Notes: generated by a model from the sequence alone, not told the origin. 64,000 nt of DNA from Glandiceps talaboti (GCF_964340395.1 NC_135560.1:24731675-24795674); one strand, 5' to 3'. Positions 12,601-25,908 are shown, counted from the stretch's first letter. Numbers and translations are program-made.

Positions 12601-14690
12601 TACAGACTCAGACAACAGTATAGTGGGCTGGCTTACAGGGAATGAGATCACGAGTCCCTCCTAAATTTTGAGATTTAATGTCAACTACAGTAGTTTGCAC
12701 TATGAACGTTTAATACGGTGTTAGCTACTGTTACATTAAGCATGACATTGATCTAGATCTAGGGCACGAGGTTACTGGGGAAAAACAGTCGAGTAGACTA
12801 TGCAAACAAGTGATGTGGAAAATCTCGACCTTTTGTATATTGTATATGGAGAAAATAAGTGAATATAGCTGAAGACGAGTCTTTCGCAGAGCTTATCTTC
12901 TGCATACGATGCAATTCATCATTATTAACTTTTTTTTTTGGGGGGGGGGCTTCTAGAAGATTCGGAACAGAATAGGCGACTGGAAAAGTTTTGCGCTCGG
13001 ACAGCATACAGGTGCAGTCACCAAAGCTATTCCTGCAAAAAGCTGTTCTTTGAAATCGAGGGCGGGCAATATGTATTTTTTTTCGATCGGTAGCGGGAGG
13101 GGAGCAAAAAAAATGAAGAATTGCGGTGGGGAGGTCCTGATTTTGATAGAGTGGGAGAAAGAAAAAAAATGAAATTGTGTGGGGAGGGGTGCACATTGTG
13201 TACGTCAAATGAATTGTTTGCATAGAGGATAGCACGAACGTTTTCCTGGTGGGGAGTGGGTAAATCTTTCGTAATATTGGGTGGGCAGTGGGCTGGCGGG
13301 CAAGTTGAAACCCAGTTGGAGGGAGGGCAGATATCCGTCACCACCAGTGGGAGGGCACTAAGAAGAGCTAAACACCCTCTCCCATTTTTGGGGTTCGATT
13401 CTATTAAAACATCATTTTTGGTCTGAAACAACATAATTAATGAAAACCACAAATCTGCCCGTTGGCTGCACCTGAGCATAGCCTATCAGTGTGGCATTTC
13501 ACGGATGGTAGCCGTTGTGTTTGGTGACCCTGAATTACGGACCACTGCATAAAAAAGATAACCAAAATATCACTAATACCTGTATACCTAGCAGTCTATT
13601 GCTAATGAACACATCGCTAGTGAAACAGTTTTTAAGTTCAACATTATATTATATAATATTAATTAATTATTATTTTTAGTAGTAGTACTACTATCGAAGT
13701 TAGACTGTAATGACGTCACCGGTCTGCATATGTTTGGGTTAAGGGAAATTAGACCGCGTCCACAACGACTGATCTGTCAGTCTATATCGAAGTGTGTATA
13801 TAAGTTATCAATTCGACGAGCATCCAGCTAAAACTCGTAAAGTTCACTACATACTTTTGCCTTGATGTTACATTGTGTAATCATGAATTAAATGTTCTGA
13901 AGGATATATCTTAACATGATGTTTTTATTCAATCCGAATATGTACATAGAAACAGAATACAACTGGTTGTCAAAATTTCATCTCAGAAGATGTGACAGAA
14001 ACTCGAGCTCTTTAATTTGTGTTTTGGCAAGTATTGTATGAAATTGCAGTTGCTATAGTTTGTGATGACCAGAAACAAAAAATAGATGTTGTCAGTATAT
14101 AAGTGTCAACATGATAGATTGCAATGCTTGTGTTCCATATCAGAATTGGCGAAAATAATTTTTTACACAGTAACGGGATCGAAATAAAAGTACAAATGTA
14201 ACGCAATTCTAATTTCGTGCACATTTCAGACACCCATCAATTGTGATGCTTGTAGAAGTAAAATAGCGGAAAGTGTTTATTCGAAAGCTAATAATCAATT
14301 CAGTTTACGACCCCTGGTTATAACCTTGACCAAGTACATTACATACATTCAAATATTCCCAGATGTATTGATTAGTCATCTTTTGTTTACGTGTCTAGGC
14401 AGTTGTTTGTATACCGCTGTCTTATCACATGACATCCAGGGTACGCTGAATTTGTTTATTCATTACACTGAAATATTTTTGCACATTTTATTCCACGCAT
14501 GTAACTCGTGATAAAACAAAAAGATGCAAAATAGACTGTTTTTCCTCTATCTCCTACGTGACTGTTAGCATGTCCTCCTCATGAACGTTTCAAATTCCTT
14601 CGACAACCGGGCATGACCCCCTTTTACGGTGCATTGTTACAAGGTGACCTCAGCGAACAATCTGGATAATTACTTGGTTATTCATCAGCT
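9661..14690. other. 5 kb without a recognisable gene
   Basis: No exon with family resemblance was found. C- or G-rich degenerate stretches occur at 10,700-10,920 and 12,930-13,400; the proline-rich minus-strand frames at 12,800-13,480 come from them. Similar stretches recur at 28,850-28,950, 41,800-41,900 and 59,570-61,090, so they may be repeat derived. Confidence 0.5.
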
Positions 14691-14697
14691 ACATGGA

Positions 14698-14703
14698 TAT
14701 AAG
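14698..14703 (+). promoter_or_regulatory. Candidate TATA box of the methyltransferase gene
   Basis: TATAAG in the context 'ggatataagag' lies about 228 bp upstream of the start codon. The stretch from about 14,727 to 14,925 has no ATG, which fits a 5' UTR of about 200 bases. Position and motif only; the transcription start is not proven. Confidence 0.4.
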
Positions 14704-14925
14704 AGTTCATCTTGTTTGGTTTGTTGAGTTGTGTTTAATCGGTGCTTCAGCGACACGCGTGATTACTGAACTAGAACAAGTAGAAGCTTTATAAGAAACA
14801 CGTTTCGCTGTTCAAAGACTATTCTCACAACAGCCGTCTACTACGCTACATCACTGAAGGTAGCCACAGAAGCCAGACATAAGTCTACAAGTCTACACAA
14901 AACTACTGAAAAACGTACAGGCAAG

Positions 14926-15158
14926 ATGAACACAACAGAGAAGAACAATATCAACAACTCTCAGGTGAATGGTCACAGAGTTCCCGTGATGATGGAAGAC
15001 GAATCGCCTCAGCAATTTGCCATGCGGCTGAAGAATACTGTAACGAGTGGTCTACAAGCCCTAGCTCTCAGCATAGCGGTTCAACATGGTGTGTTCGAAG
15101 TCATGGATTCGCCGAAAACGTCGTATGAGATAGCACAAGCAGCTGGTTTGAAAGAAAG
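14926..15158 (+). CDS. Methyltransferase exon 1
   Basis: Codes for residues 1-77 and two bases of codon 78. It starts at an ATG in the context 'caagATGa' and ends at the donor AAAG|GTAGGT (phase 2). Contains the first helices of the N-terminal domain. Confidence 0.9.
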
Positions 15159-18100
15159 GTAGGTGGTAATAATGAGTACCCAGCCCGGCGTTGTTACCCT
15201 GAAAGAGAAACGTTGTTTATTTGGTGATGATCTAATACCTGTAAATATTTTCCGATGGTCCGTTATTGTCGTTTCCTAAATATATACCTATACACCATGT
15301 GTTCTATTTGGTAGATCACCTAGTCCTATATCGCAATTATTTTTAGGTGATGAGATACACGTCATATTTCAAACTTCTACTATGATCAAATGAAATACAC
15401 AAAAAAGCACGTTTGAAATGTTATAGCCACGTCAAGACACTTGAATTGGATACACTTTAATAAACTTCTTTTTGAAGTTATACTTCTTTCACAATGGTGT
15501 AAGGTCGAATCAACTACACAGTTACATGCGTTAGAAAGGCCGTATAAAGATTCATAAATAAATCAATGAACCTTGGTCGAATGAAAGGCGGTGACAGAAT
15601 TTAGCTGATTAATAAGGGGTACACAATTCGATATCTGAGCGGGGTGGGGGGTGGGGGGTGGGGTGGGGGATGGCTTGAGGATCTCGGAAAAAAATGCCGA
15701 GGTACTCAAGACAGAAATGAATATGCTTCTAGGGTATGAAATAAAAAAGTTGTGTGATGCAAGTGTGGAAACTAGCTACAGATTTCAATAGTGGTGTGAT
15801 GCAAGTACGGAAACTAGCTACAGATGTCAAAGTGGTGTGATGCAAGTACGGAAACTAGCTACAGATGTCAAAGTGGTGTGATGCAAGTGTGGAAACTAGC
15901 TACAGATGTCAAAGTGGTGTGATGCAAGTACGGAAACTAGCTACAGATGTCAAAGTGGTGTGATGCAAGTACGGAAACTAGCTACAGATGTCAAAGTGGT
16001 GTGATGCAAGTACGGAAACTAGCCGTGTCAAAGTGGTGTGATGCAAGTACGGAAAACTAGCTACAGATGTCAAAGTGGTGTGATGCAAGTACGGAAACTA
16101 GCAGTGTCAAAGTGGTGTGATGCAAGTGTGGAAACTAGCTACAGATGTCAAAGTGTTGTGATGCAAGTGTGGAAACTAGCTACAGATGTCAAAGTGGTGT
16201 CATGCAAGTGTGGAAACTAGCTACAGATGTCAAAGTGGTGTGATGCAAGTGTCGAAACTAGCTACAGATGTCAAAATGGTGTGATGCAAATGTGGAAACT
16301 AGCTACAGATGTCAAAGTGGTGTGATGCAAGTGTGGAAACTAGCTACAGATGTCAATTTCCACAAGTACATTTAACTTTTAAAGATTCTTGTCAAAGATT
16401 TACACTACCTGTTAGCTCATGCCGAAACAAAACAAAACACTACCATCAAATCAAACTGAACAAACGAATTAGATTATTAATTCTTAACAGCCATATAATT
16501 CATACTTGGGTGCTAACGGTTTGTTGCTCGTCGAGAAGTGCCATTCATCCGGAAAAAATAAACGTACAAGGAACGGATTGAACAGTCAAGTACAAAGTCC
16601 ATTACACAGCAATGTCAAAAAAACAGAGGCGGGTTTTTCGGTTTTGAGTTACAATGATCGTCCATGTGAGAAAGGAATATGTACTGTAGCTGATCTGCGT
16701 TACATGTCAATGAGGGTGATTGAATCAGAGATAAAGTGGAACAAATCAAAGTCCTTGATTTGCAAGATGAGTCTGTACTAAGTGATAGCAGTGATGTTGA
16801 AAGAGGTTACTGACCTGACTTACCTTGAATCTTGTATTTATAGATAATGATAAAATCTTGTAGCCCACTATATCAAATGGTTTACCCTTAAGTAGGTAAA
16901 TATATGTAAAGAACGTAAACTATTTACCGAATCGATTATTCAGTAAATTAGTTTGGTATTCTTTCGCTAAATCACCCCCAAATGAATGAATCGATTGATC
17001 AACCAATAAATAGATTAAAGTCTCTGGTACTTAGTAAAAACTTTCAGAAATTATTGGTGATAACACAAATAACCGTACTAAAACATAGTATATGTACGTG
17101 CACGTTGTTGCTCTGTGTCCGTACGCGACACTACACAATGCAAGTAACTGTTCCCTGTTATAACAAGGAATACATGAAAGAATGTTAATACACCACTGCA
17201 ATTACAAATAAATTTTAGTTAATCGTATAGAAGAAATAACCCGTCATAACTCGTCCAAAGTACGCAGTAAGATAAAATGTCCGCGGTCCACGGAAGTTTA
17301 CAAAAAGTCATTCCGCGATTTGGGTGGCCCTGTCTATCTAAATTCATCATATTGGGAGTAAGATCTTTCCTAATTCTGCCGTAGATGCCGATGGAGTCTA
17401 TTGTAAAAGTTATTTTGCTCGATCGAAGAAATATAGGGTCGATCAGGTCATGAGAAACATAGAAATAAATACTTTGAAAATGATGTGGGAAATGTGAAAG
17501 AATATCTCTAAATTTCAGACACTTCAACTCTTGATAGAGTCTATGGTAAATTACAAAAGAAAGACAGAACAAAAACTTATTCGAGAGAGATAACCTTGAA
17601 GTGGACGTTCATGAACTAAATGAACAATATTCACATATCTTTGATATAAACGCACCAAAATTGAAACTGCACTCGCTGAAGGGTTAATAAGGCCTAATAA
17701 AAAATTGTGTGGTTCCGGTAACGCTCAATTTTAAAATAGGTTTGGTAGGTAGATTTTTTATTTTATTTTATTTTATTTTATTTTATTTTATTTTATTTTA
17801 TTTTATTTTATTTTATTTTATTTTATTTTATTTTATTTTATTTTATTTTATTTTATTTTATTTTATTTTATTTTATTTTATTTTATTTTATTTTATTTTA
17901 TTTTATTTTATTTTATTTTATTTTATTTTATTTTATTTTATTTTATTTTATTTTATTTTATTTTATTTCCCCTTTTCTGTGTTAGTGTCTAGTTCAGGTT
18001 TTCCATTGTTTTCCAAATGGTCACTGTGTTGTTTATTTCATCCTATCAGATGTAAAGCCGTTGCAGATTGGAAGATCAGTTTTAGTCTAAGAGTGTCTTT

Positions 18101-21100
18101 TTAAGTTGATGGCAGTTTCCGCATCCATTATTTGTCTTGAGACTTCACAATCTTTGCGATTTTATTATTTTTTTCTCGAATACGTAAAAAAAAGTTTAGG
18201 GTCGGCAGTGAAAAGCTAGGTGAGGTCGGGTAACCGGAACCAAACAATTATTTTTTTAGGCCTAAACACTTCATTAAAACGTTGACCACAGTTACAGATT
18301 TCATAATTCTTATATACAGGTGCAGGATCGTTTTTGAGAATAACTTTCAGTGTATTTTACTGATGAAAGCCCACTTTTTTTCAGGTATGTCCGTGAATTG
18401 CTGCACAGCTTTGTAGTTGGTAGAATCATTGAGATGAACGTTGAGAAGGAAACCTACTACATTCCCCCACAACGCCGCCCTCTGCTAACTGGACAACACA
18501 ATGTGGCTGCCCTGTCATGCCTACTTCCTACACTTGCAGATGGCTACCAACACGTCAGCGAGTGTTTCAAGATCGATGGACCAAAAGGTCAGTGAACTTA
18601 ACTTTTCATTGTATTCTTTCAGTCGTTTCTCTTTCCTTCAATCGTTGAACAGAATACAACAATGTTCGACCAACTGCATGCTCAAGCTGTGCTACAAACT
18701 ACCTATTAGCAGCAAGTTTCTCTATTGATCACAGTATAATCTTTCACTCCTGATGTTTAATTAGTGTACATTTCACCCTTGCAGTTTTAAGTAGAGTCTT
18801 CAGGATAGTGACACCGTGAGGATATCTAGTCTGGTATAATAAACAAAGTTGTAAAGTTATATTGTGTTCTAGTGCTAATTTAACATCAAATGTTGGAGTT
18901 GTTTATTTACCGTCTGAGTGAAGTGAGAGAGTATGTGTGTCACATTATCTGTGTAGTGACTATCCAGCCTTGGTCTCAGTTATCAACAATTGTTTACAAT
19001 TAAACATCAGGGAGTGAAAGATTACACTGATCAATAGAGAAAATTGCTGCTATTAGGTAGTTTCAGCACAGCTCGAGACAGGCTAAGAGATACAGTTGGT
19101 CGAACATTGTTATAAACGTATACGTAAAAAGCTTTATAAGCATAATGCGGCTGGGCTGTAGCTCTGTCGACAATATTAAAATTAGACGCCGGCTTTCCAC
19201 AGTTTCCACTCAAGTTGATAAGCTTGTTTTACAACTTGAAGGTACATTGCTAGATGGAAGTGTTGTGTCTTTTGTTCTCTTTATTGTTAACCTTTCCGGA
19301 CGATAAAAAACACATGGCATTTCATGTGTTATTTAAGATAGCTATTTGCCCAACAGGTTGTAACATGAAGTGGTATCGAATTTTAGCGTAGAGATATAGG
19401 GGACTTAGACTCGTGGTGCCTAGGAAGACATGATTAATTATTTAACAGCCATCATGTGTAGTGAACTGTCACGGAATATATTTACAATCCCAATAATTTA
19501 GCGTGTTCAGTATTCGTCAATAGTATTATTTGAAACGTACCTAGTAATAAATGAACCGAGGCGAAAGAGTAAAATGATCAATTGCTCACATTTGTACACG
19601 TAGACAATCATTCAACGAAGATTCACTGAAGACTGAAATTTGTAATCCCACACAACAATTTACGAAGAAAGACAAACGCCCTCAATACCCTGGCATGTCG
19701 ATACTTTTCTGTTTTCGTTTAAATAGCATAACATTCAAGAGGGTGGGTGGATAAGTGGGAAGGTTTCTTTTCCATAACTCGTAATCGCGACATCTCCGTT
19801 ATTTTGTTTTATTTCATTGTCGCATTGTCCGCAAACTACAAAAGTCAAATAAAGATCGGACTTGGTAATTTGATGTCCGTTGTACTTTATAATTGTAAGA
19901 CTTAACATATATTTCTTTCTAAATCACTTCATCAATTTATTGAAAATATTATCTCCCTGATTCGTAAAATGAACCTTTTCAGAATTTTCAGGTGTAATTT
20001 AAAATGACTCTTATCTATGTAAATTGTAATTTGCAAATCATTTTCTTTCTAAACTATACTGAATCCCCGCGCCCACCATTTGTGTAAACTTGAGATCCCA
20101 CACCACCTCCCCTCGTTTAAATTTATCAATTTCTTTATAGAGTCTTGTTTATCTTACAGGTGTGTCCTATGACCAGTATCCAATGTTTCAAGCCTTTATG
20201 GATCACATGTCTTGCGTTATGCACAGTCAAACTTTATTATCCGATTTTGTTCCTGCAGTGCCTGGGTTAGAAAAACAACTTGGTAAGCTCGTTTTCTACA
20301 TTAGTGAATCAGAATATCATCCTCCGTTGTGTTTTTTTTTCTACCAGCGACTTGAATGTCAAACATATGTCTCCAATGGCCCATAAACAGTCAAGCATCT
20401 TTCATTGTTTCTTTGTTCCGTCGAGAAATATATGGCAATAGTGATTGGTCGTCATTTACTGTTTTATGCATTTGGAATTTCATTTTGGAATTTCGTCGAA
20501 CGTCTCTGTAGTAACTTTCTTTTTCGGTCAACTATTATTCTTCTACGTCCGTCTTTTCTCTGAATCATTTTGTACGTATACTTTGATGCTTTCAACCACT
20601 GTTCCTTCACACAGAGTTTATGAATGTACTGTATTTCTTACGCAGAAACTGGCATAACCGTTCTCGACATTGGTTGTGGCAGGGCCAGAGTACCTCTAAT
20701 GCTTGCCAAAAGATTCCAAAAGAGTTATTTCTATGGTATCGATATCTCAGCCGATGCTATCAAGTATGCCCAGGACGAAAGTGACCGAATGGGACTGAAC
20801 AACACTTCTTTTCTTGCACATGACGCAGCCTCACTGCCGGAGGAATGGTCGCAGAAATTCGATTACGTCACAGCCCTCGATTGCATCCACGACCAAGCAA
20901 GTCCGGACACTGTTCTTTCAGAGGCAAACCGCGTGTTGAAATCTCGCGGCGTGTTTTCGATGGTCGAGTTAGCAGTGAGCAGTAACCCCGTTCAGAATAT
21001 CGGCAACCCTCGTGCCCAGCACGGTTATGTTATCAGTTTGTTTCACTGTATGCCCGTATCACTGTACTTCGACGGCAAAGGCCTGGGCACAATGTGGGGG

Positions 21101-21217
21101 AAAGAGGATGCCATGAAAATGTTAGAAGAAGCGGGACTTTCAGTCGTTAAAGTTCACAAAGCAAAAGATATGTTCAATTTTCATTACATATGTAAGAAAG
21201 AGGTGGGAGGGCGCTAG
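14926..21217 (+). CDS. SAM-dependent methyltransferase, Rv2258c-like; four exons, 376 aa
   Basis: Complete gene. Joining the four exons gives 1,131 nt in one frame (376 residues plus TAG), the usual length for this family. Residues ~20-185 form an alpha-helical, winged-helix-like N-terminal part ('FAMRLKNTVTSGLQALALSI', then 'TSYEIAQAAGL'). Residues ~187-370 are a class I Rossmann methyltransferase: SAM-binding motif I at 191-201 (TVLDIGCGRAR), an acidic loop after 'YFYGIDIS', and 'ALDCIHDQASP' followed by 'ANRVLKSRGVFSM'. It should transfer a methyl group from SAM to an unknown substrate, probably a small molecule; no signal peptide or TM segment, so likely cytosolic. The start has A at -3 and no upstream ATG in the presumed 5' UTR. 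All introns are GT-AG. Rv2258c is a mycobacterial namesake; the animal role is uncharacterised as far as I know. Confidence 0.9.
15752..16356. repeat. Minisatellite, 39-bp unit, ~15 copies (intron 1)
   Basis: Unit 'gtggtgtgatgcaagt' + 'a/gcggaaactagc' + 'tacagatgtcaaa', about 39 bp. Two subtypes differ at 'gtacgg' and 'gtgtgg'. A few copies lack part of 'tacagat'. Since 39 is a multiple of three, short open frames cross it, but it lies inside intron 1 and no splice-site pair points to an exon. Confidence 0.95.
17756..17968. repeat. (TTTTA)n microsatellite, ~42 copies
   Basis: A near-perfect pentanucleotide tract of about 213 bp in intron 1. It is preceded by a fragment of the dispersed repeat also seen at 2,665 and 18,045. 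The Phe-Ile-Leu-rich open frame here is an artefact. Confidence 0.97.
18045..18268 (-). repeat. Dispersed repeat, copy 2 (inverted relative to 2,665)
   Basis: The reverse complement of this stretch matches 2,665-2,870, including 'ttccggttacccgacc', 'gccgaccctaaact' and 'aataataaaatcgc'. It ends about 115 bp before exon 2. Confidence 0.75.
18385..18587 (+). CDS. Methyltransferase exon 2
   Basis: Residues 78-145 plus one base. The acceptor is a long T tract ending TTTTTCAG|G, the donor AAAAG|GTCAGT (phase 1). Codes 'YVRELLHSFVVGRIIEMN' and a basic 'PPQRRPLL' stretch, the second half of the N-terminal domain. An internal frame also reads through the donor, but the GT-AG junction restores the family reading. 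Confidence 0.88.
18658..19111. mobile_element. TIR/foldback element in intron 2 (~450 bp)
   Basis: Left arm 18,658-~18,765 and right arm ~18,997-19,111 are inverted copies of each other over about 105-110 bp with roughly 85-90% identity by eye. Shared landmarks are 'acaatgttcgaccaact', 'gctgtgct', 'attagcagca' and 'ctctattgatca'. The middle ~230 bp is unrelated. This fits a non-autonomous DNA transposon with long terminal inverted repeats. No convincing target-site duplication was found. Confidence 0.8.
20160..20282 (+). CDS. Methyltransferase exon 3
   Basis: Residues 146-186 plus one base. Acceptor ATCTTACAG|GTGTG, donor CTTG|GTAAGC (phase 1). Codes 'YDQYPMFQAFMDHMS' and 'FVPAVPGLEKQL', the linker helices that lead into the catalytic domain. 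Confidence 0.88.
20646..21217 (+). CDS. Methyltransferase exon 4 (catalytic domain)
   Basis: Residues 187-376 and the TAG stop. Acceptor TTACGCAG|AAACTG. It carries nearly the whole Rossmann core: motif I DIGCG at 194-198, the acidic 'GIDIS' strand, 'HDAASLPEEW' and 'TALDCIHDQ'. The C-terminal helix-strand 'AMKMLEEAGLSVVKV' closes the fold. No frameshift or internal stop. Confidence 0.92.
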
Positions 21218-21891
21218 ATCAAAGACCACAAGTTTGATAACATAATATATAAAAGTTAACTCGGTCACTGTCATGGTAACATTTTCGTGTTATGAAAATC
21301 CATAAACGTAACAACAGTCATGAAACCATAGTCTTCAATAATTGCGATTACCTTTTTCATTTCAACAGGGCTTTCTCTCTATGCGAAGTCATTTCGGCAA
21401 GTCATTCATGTAACGCACATAGTAAAGTGTTCTGTTATAAGTCGATTTGTTTTTACAAAAATTATCTCCCAATCGTAATCGAGTTTGCCATTTCCTTTTC
21501 AAATCAACGTTTCTTTCTAGAAGACTCCAACCTATTCTCGGTAAAAATTAGAAAAAATCTGGGGTCACTGTACACCTTTTGAAAAGAGGTCAACATGATA
21601 CATGTATAACAATTTATTCAACTTAGAGTCTAATATGGCCGCCAAAAGAGTAAAATGAAAGATTTACGATTTCCTTGCTTGAGACAAGTCACAAGACGAA
21701 GCAAAGTTTCACAAGACAAAGTTTGAAAAGAATTAAAGGACTTTGATTTTCATGGAAATGACAAGATGTTAAAATCTAGTGTTGAGGGCTTCATGCCAAA
21801 CCATACATGCATCAATACAGTTCATCTGAAATCACGACATGTCATATTCCCTTTTTACTGTTGCCCGTGATTATTTTCCAGTTTGTCGTTA

Positions 21892-21897
21892 AATAAA
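21892..21897 (+). promoter_or_regulatory. Poly(A) signal AATAAA, methyltransferase gene
   Basis: Canonical AATAAA 675 bp after the stop codon in the context 'gttaaataaagtta'. It is the best candidate for the 3' end of the mRNA. Confidence 0.5.
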
Positions 21898-21917
21898 GTT
21901 AAAGCTGATAAAAGTTA

Positions 21918-23050
<1,133 letters not shown>

Positions 23051-23523
23051 TCGTAACTATCCTGTATCTGTGCATTTTATTTCTAACGATCATAGTGTAT
23101 CAGATATGTCTATTTCAGGAATTTGTAAGGTTCCTGGTAATGGAGATCAATTGAGGTTGAAGGAAGAGGAAATCATTTTCTATCTCGGAACGTACGCTTG
23201 AACCCCATGGAATTAACAGATTGTTTACACCATTCCCTAATATCTAATTACGCTTATTCTATCCTTCAGGCGTGTTCTAAAGGGTTCTTTTTGGTGCGCG
23301 TGACTTTTAGATCTTTCTTCGTGTATTTTACCGTTCATTATAACTTGCAGTGTGTCGTTCTAATCCATAACATTTAGATATACAGTCAGGTGATGACCTA
23401 CTATATATCTTGCCTTGATATCCTATGAGAAAGAATATTGATTTGAAAACGTTAGGATTGAATAAATTATTAGGACTGTTCTACTACTTGAGCACTTTTA
23501 TGTGGTTTTATCTACATCCAGTC

Positions 23524-23526
<3 letters not shown>

Positions 23527-23582
<56 letters not shown>
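23527..23582. repeat. (TA)n tract
   Basis: About 28 TA units ending directly at the PLE terminal repeat of 23,583. Confidence 0.97.
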
Positions 23583-23880
<298 letters not shown>

Positions 23881-23883
23881 AGT

Positions 23884-24348
<465 letters not shown>

Positions 24349-25040
24349 GCGGATTCTAAAAGTACGATTTCTTTCTTATCTCTTCATCTTTTTAGCGAAT
24401 GTCACAGACGTTTAACACGGTGTGATGAAAAGAGAAAAGACACTCTTATAAATCGAGTAGCATCTTTGGAATAACATTTTGATACTTTATATATTTCATT
24501 TACTAGCCATACGTACATAAATAAGAATTTACTGTAACTTTATCTGAGCGTTAAAGTTAATATAAACGTATTTTAGACAGTCATAATGTTAACTTTGTAC
24601 ATGTAGAATTAATAAAATATGGATTTCAAGTAAATATAATAACATTGATCCCTGTTGTTATTTCTCTCCTGTGCACATGATGTGACGTTTTGTATATTAG
24701 ATATATATTTTATTTGGACAGTGATAAAAGTAGCTGTTATACGTTTAGTTTTTCTGCGAATGACTTGGTTGTGAAATAAAGGTTCTGATAGGACGTTTGC
24801 AATATGAATCACCTCCCCCTCTCTCTCTCTCTCTCTTGGACCGCGCCCTCTATTGGCGATTATTGTATAATGTGACCTGTTTTATAACAAGTATCAAATC
24901 TTCATTTTGTTGTTCATTTAACTACAAAAGATGGATGTATCAAAATTGGTAAACAAAACATTATTTGTGCATTTTTTTCGGTTGCCGTGGATTACACAGG
25001 CAAAGTTCTAGTTGAAAGACAATATTTTGTTTATATATAT

Positions 25041-25475
25041 GTATATGTTACATCCAATCCGTGAAACTGTCCAATTCATGAAATGTGCAATGTAATTTTG
25101 CCCAGTTCATGAAATGGTCTACCTTATGCAATTGAGAGTATAGATTACGATCTAAAAGGGCGAAATTAAATTTTTTGGGCAAGAGTTTTGAACTGGGGTG
25201 TTGATTATCGAACTGTATTAAAACACAAGCTACACTGAATTATAATAAAATAAGAATTGTGAAGTGATGAGTTTGTAAATACATGATAATAAAGTTGTTT
25301 GATTCTTATTCAATTTTGTGTGTGTCCTATAAAAGATGCTCATTTCATGCACTGGGCATATCTTACCATACCCACTTCATAACCTGGGCAACACGATTGA
25401 CTATTTCATGAACTGGGCAAAGTTACCCATTTCAACAAATCAAATTCTGTGACACTTTAAATACTGAAGACAGTA
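25041..25475. repeat. Foldback repeat; part also at 29,573
   Basis: The first ~185 bp match 29,573-29,727 ('ccgtgaaact', 'caattcatgaaatgtgc', 'tagattacgatctaaaag', 'gagttttgaactggggtg'). A pair of inverted segments, 'tgcccagttcatgaaat' near 25,099 and 'atttcatgaactgggca' near 25,403, makes this a foldback structure. Probably a non-autonomous element; class unknown. Confidence 0.65.
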
Positions 25476-25835
25476 GTTATTGTCATACAAAACAGTGTTC
25501 CTGTCCTGTTTTGCATGTTTGATTATTTTGTTCAGTAATATATTCTTTTCAGCATTGAAAACGTTGTAACCTCTGTTTAACTGAGAAACTTTGTATAATC
25601 AACGCTGATAAGAATATATTACTGAACAAAAAATCCGAACTGGTCTCGAAATGTTATATTACTGAACAAAAAATCCGAACTGGTCTCGAAATGTCGCCAT
25701 GAAGGCAAATACTCGCTCGCCAACTACAGAAGTAAACCACCGTAAGGAATAGTTTAGTCCGACCATCTTGTTACGCAATACTAGTATATACATACAAACA
25801 TTAAGTGTATGTACCGATTTTGACAATCACTATTT

Positions 25836-25880
25836 AGTTGTCTGATGATCGCTCGAAGCGTGAAACTCTGAGTAACGACT
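25836..25880 (+). ncRNA. Hammerhead ribozyme-like motif (PLE copy B)
   Basis: Type I hammerhead layout. Stem I is AGTTGT (25,836-25,841) with ACGACT (25,875-25,880), six pairs including one G-U. Core strand CTGATGA is at 25,842-25,848. Stem II is CGCT/AGCG with a CGA loop. Core GAA is followed by stem III ACT/AGT with a CTG loop. The cleavage-site residue is A after GT, so cleavage would fall after 25,874. The base pair normally G-C at the foot of stem II is U-U here, which may weaken activity. Short stem III is typical of PLE hammerheads, which are thought to act as dimers. Confidence 0.65.
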
Positions 25881-25907
25881 TATTACATCCTTATTCTTTT
25901 GAATTAA

Positions 25908-25908
<1 letters not shown>

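Noticed and set aside
12798-13479. Overlapping Pro/Ser-rich minus-strand frames of 145 and 150 codons
   Set aside because: Come from a G-rich degenerate stretch on the plus strand, with no domain, no splice context and low complexity.
16506-16781. 91-codon plus-strand frame in intron 1
   Set aside because: No family resemblance, no matching splice sites, and it begins just after the minisatellite. Likely chance.
17219-17572. 117-codon minus-strand frame in intron 1
   Set aside because: No recognisable domain or repeat match. Without supporting splice sites or similarity I treat it as chance.
17709-18104. 131-codon Phe/Ile/Leu-rich frame
   Set aside because: Translation of the (TTTTA)n repeat inside intron 1 of the methyltransferase gene.
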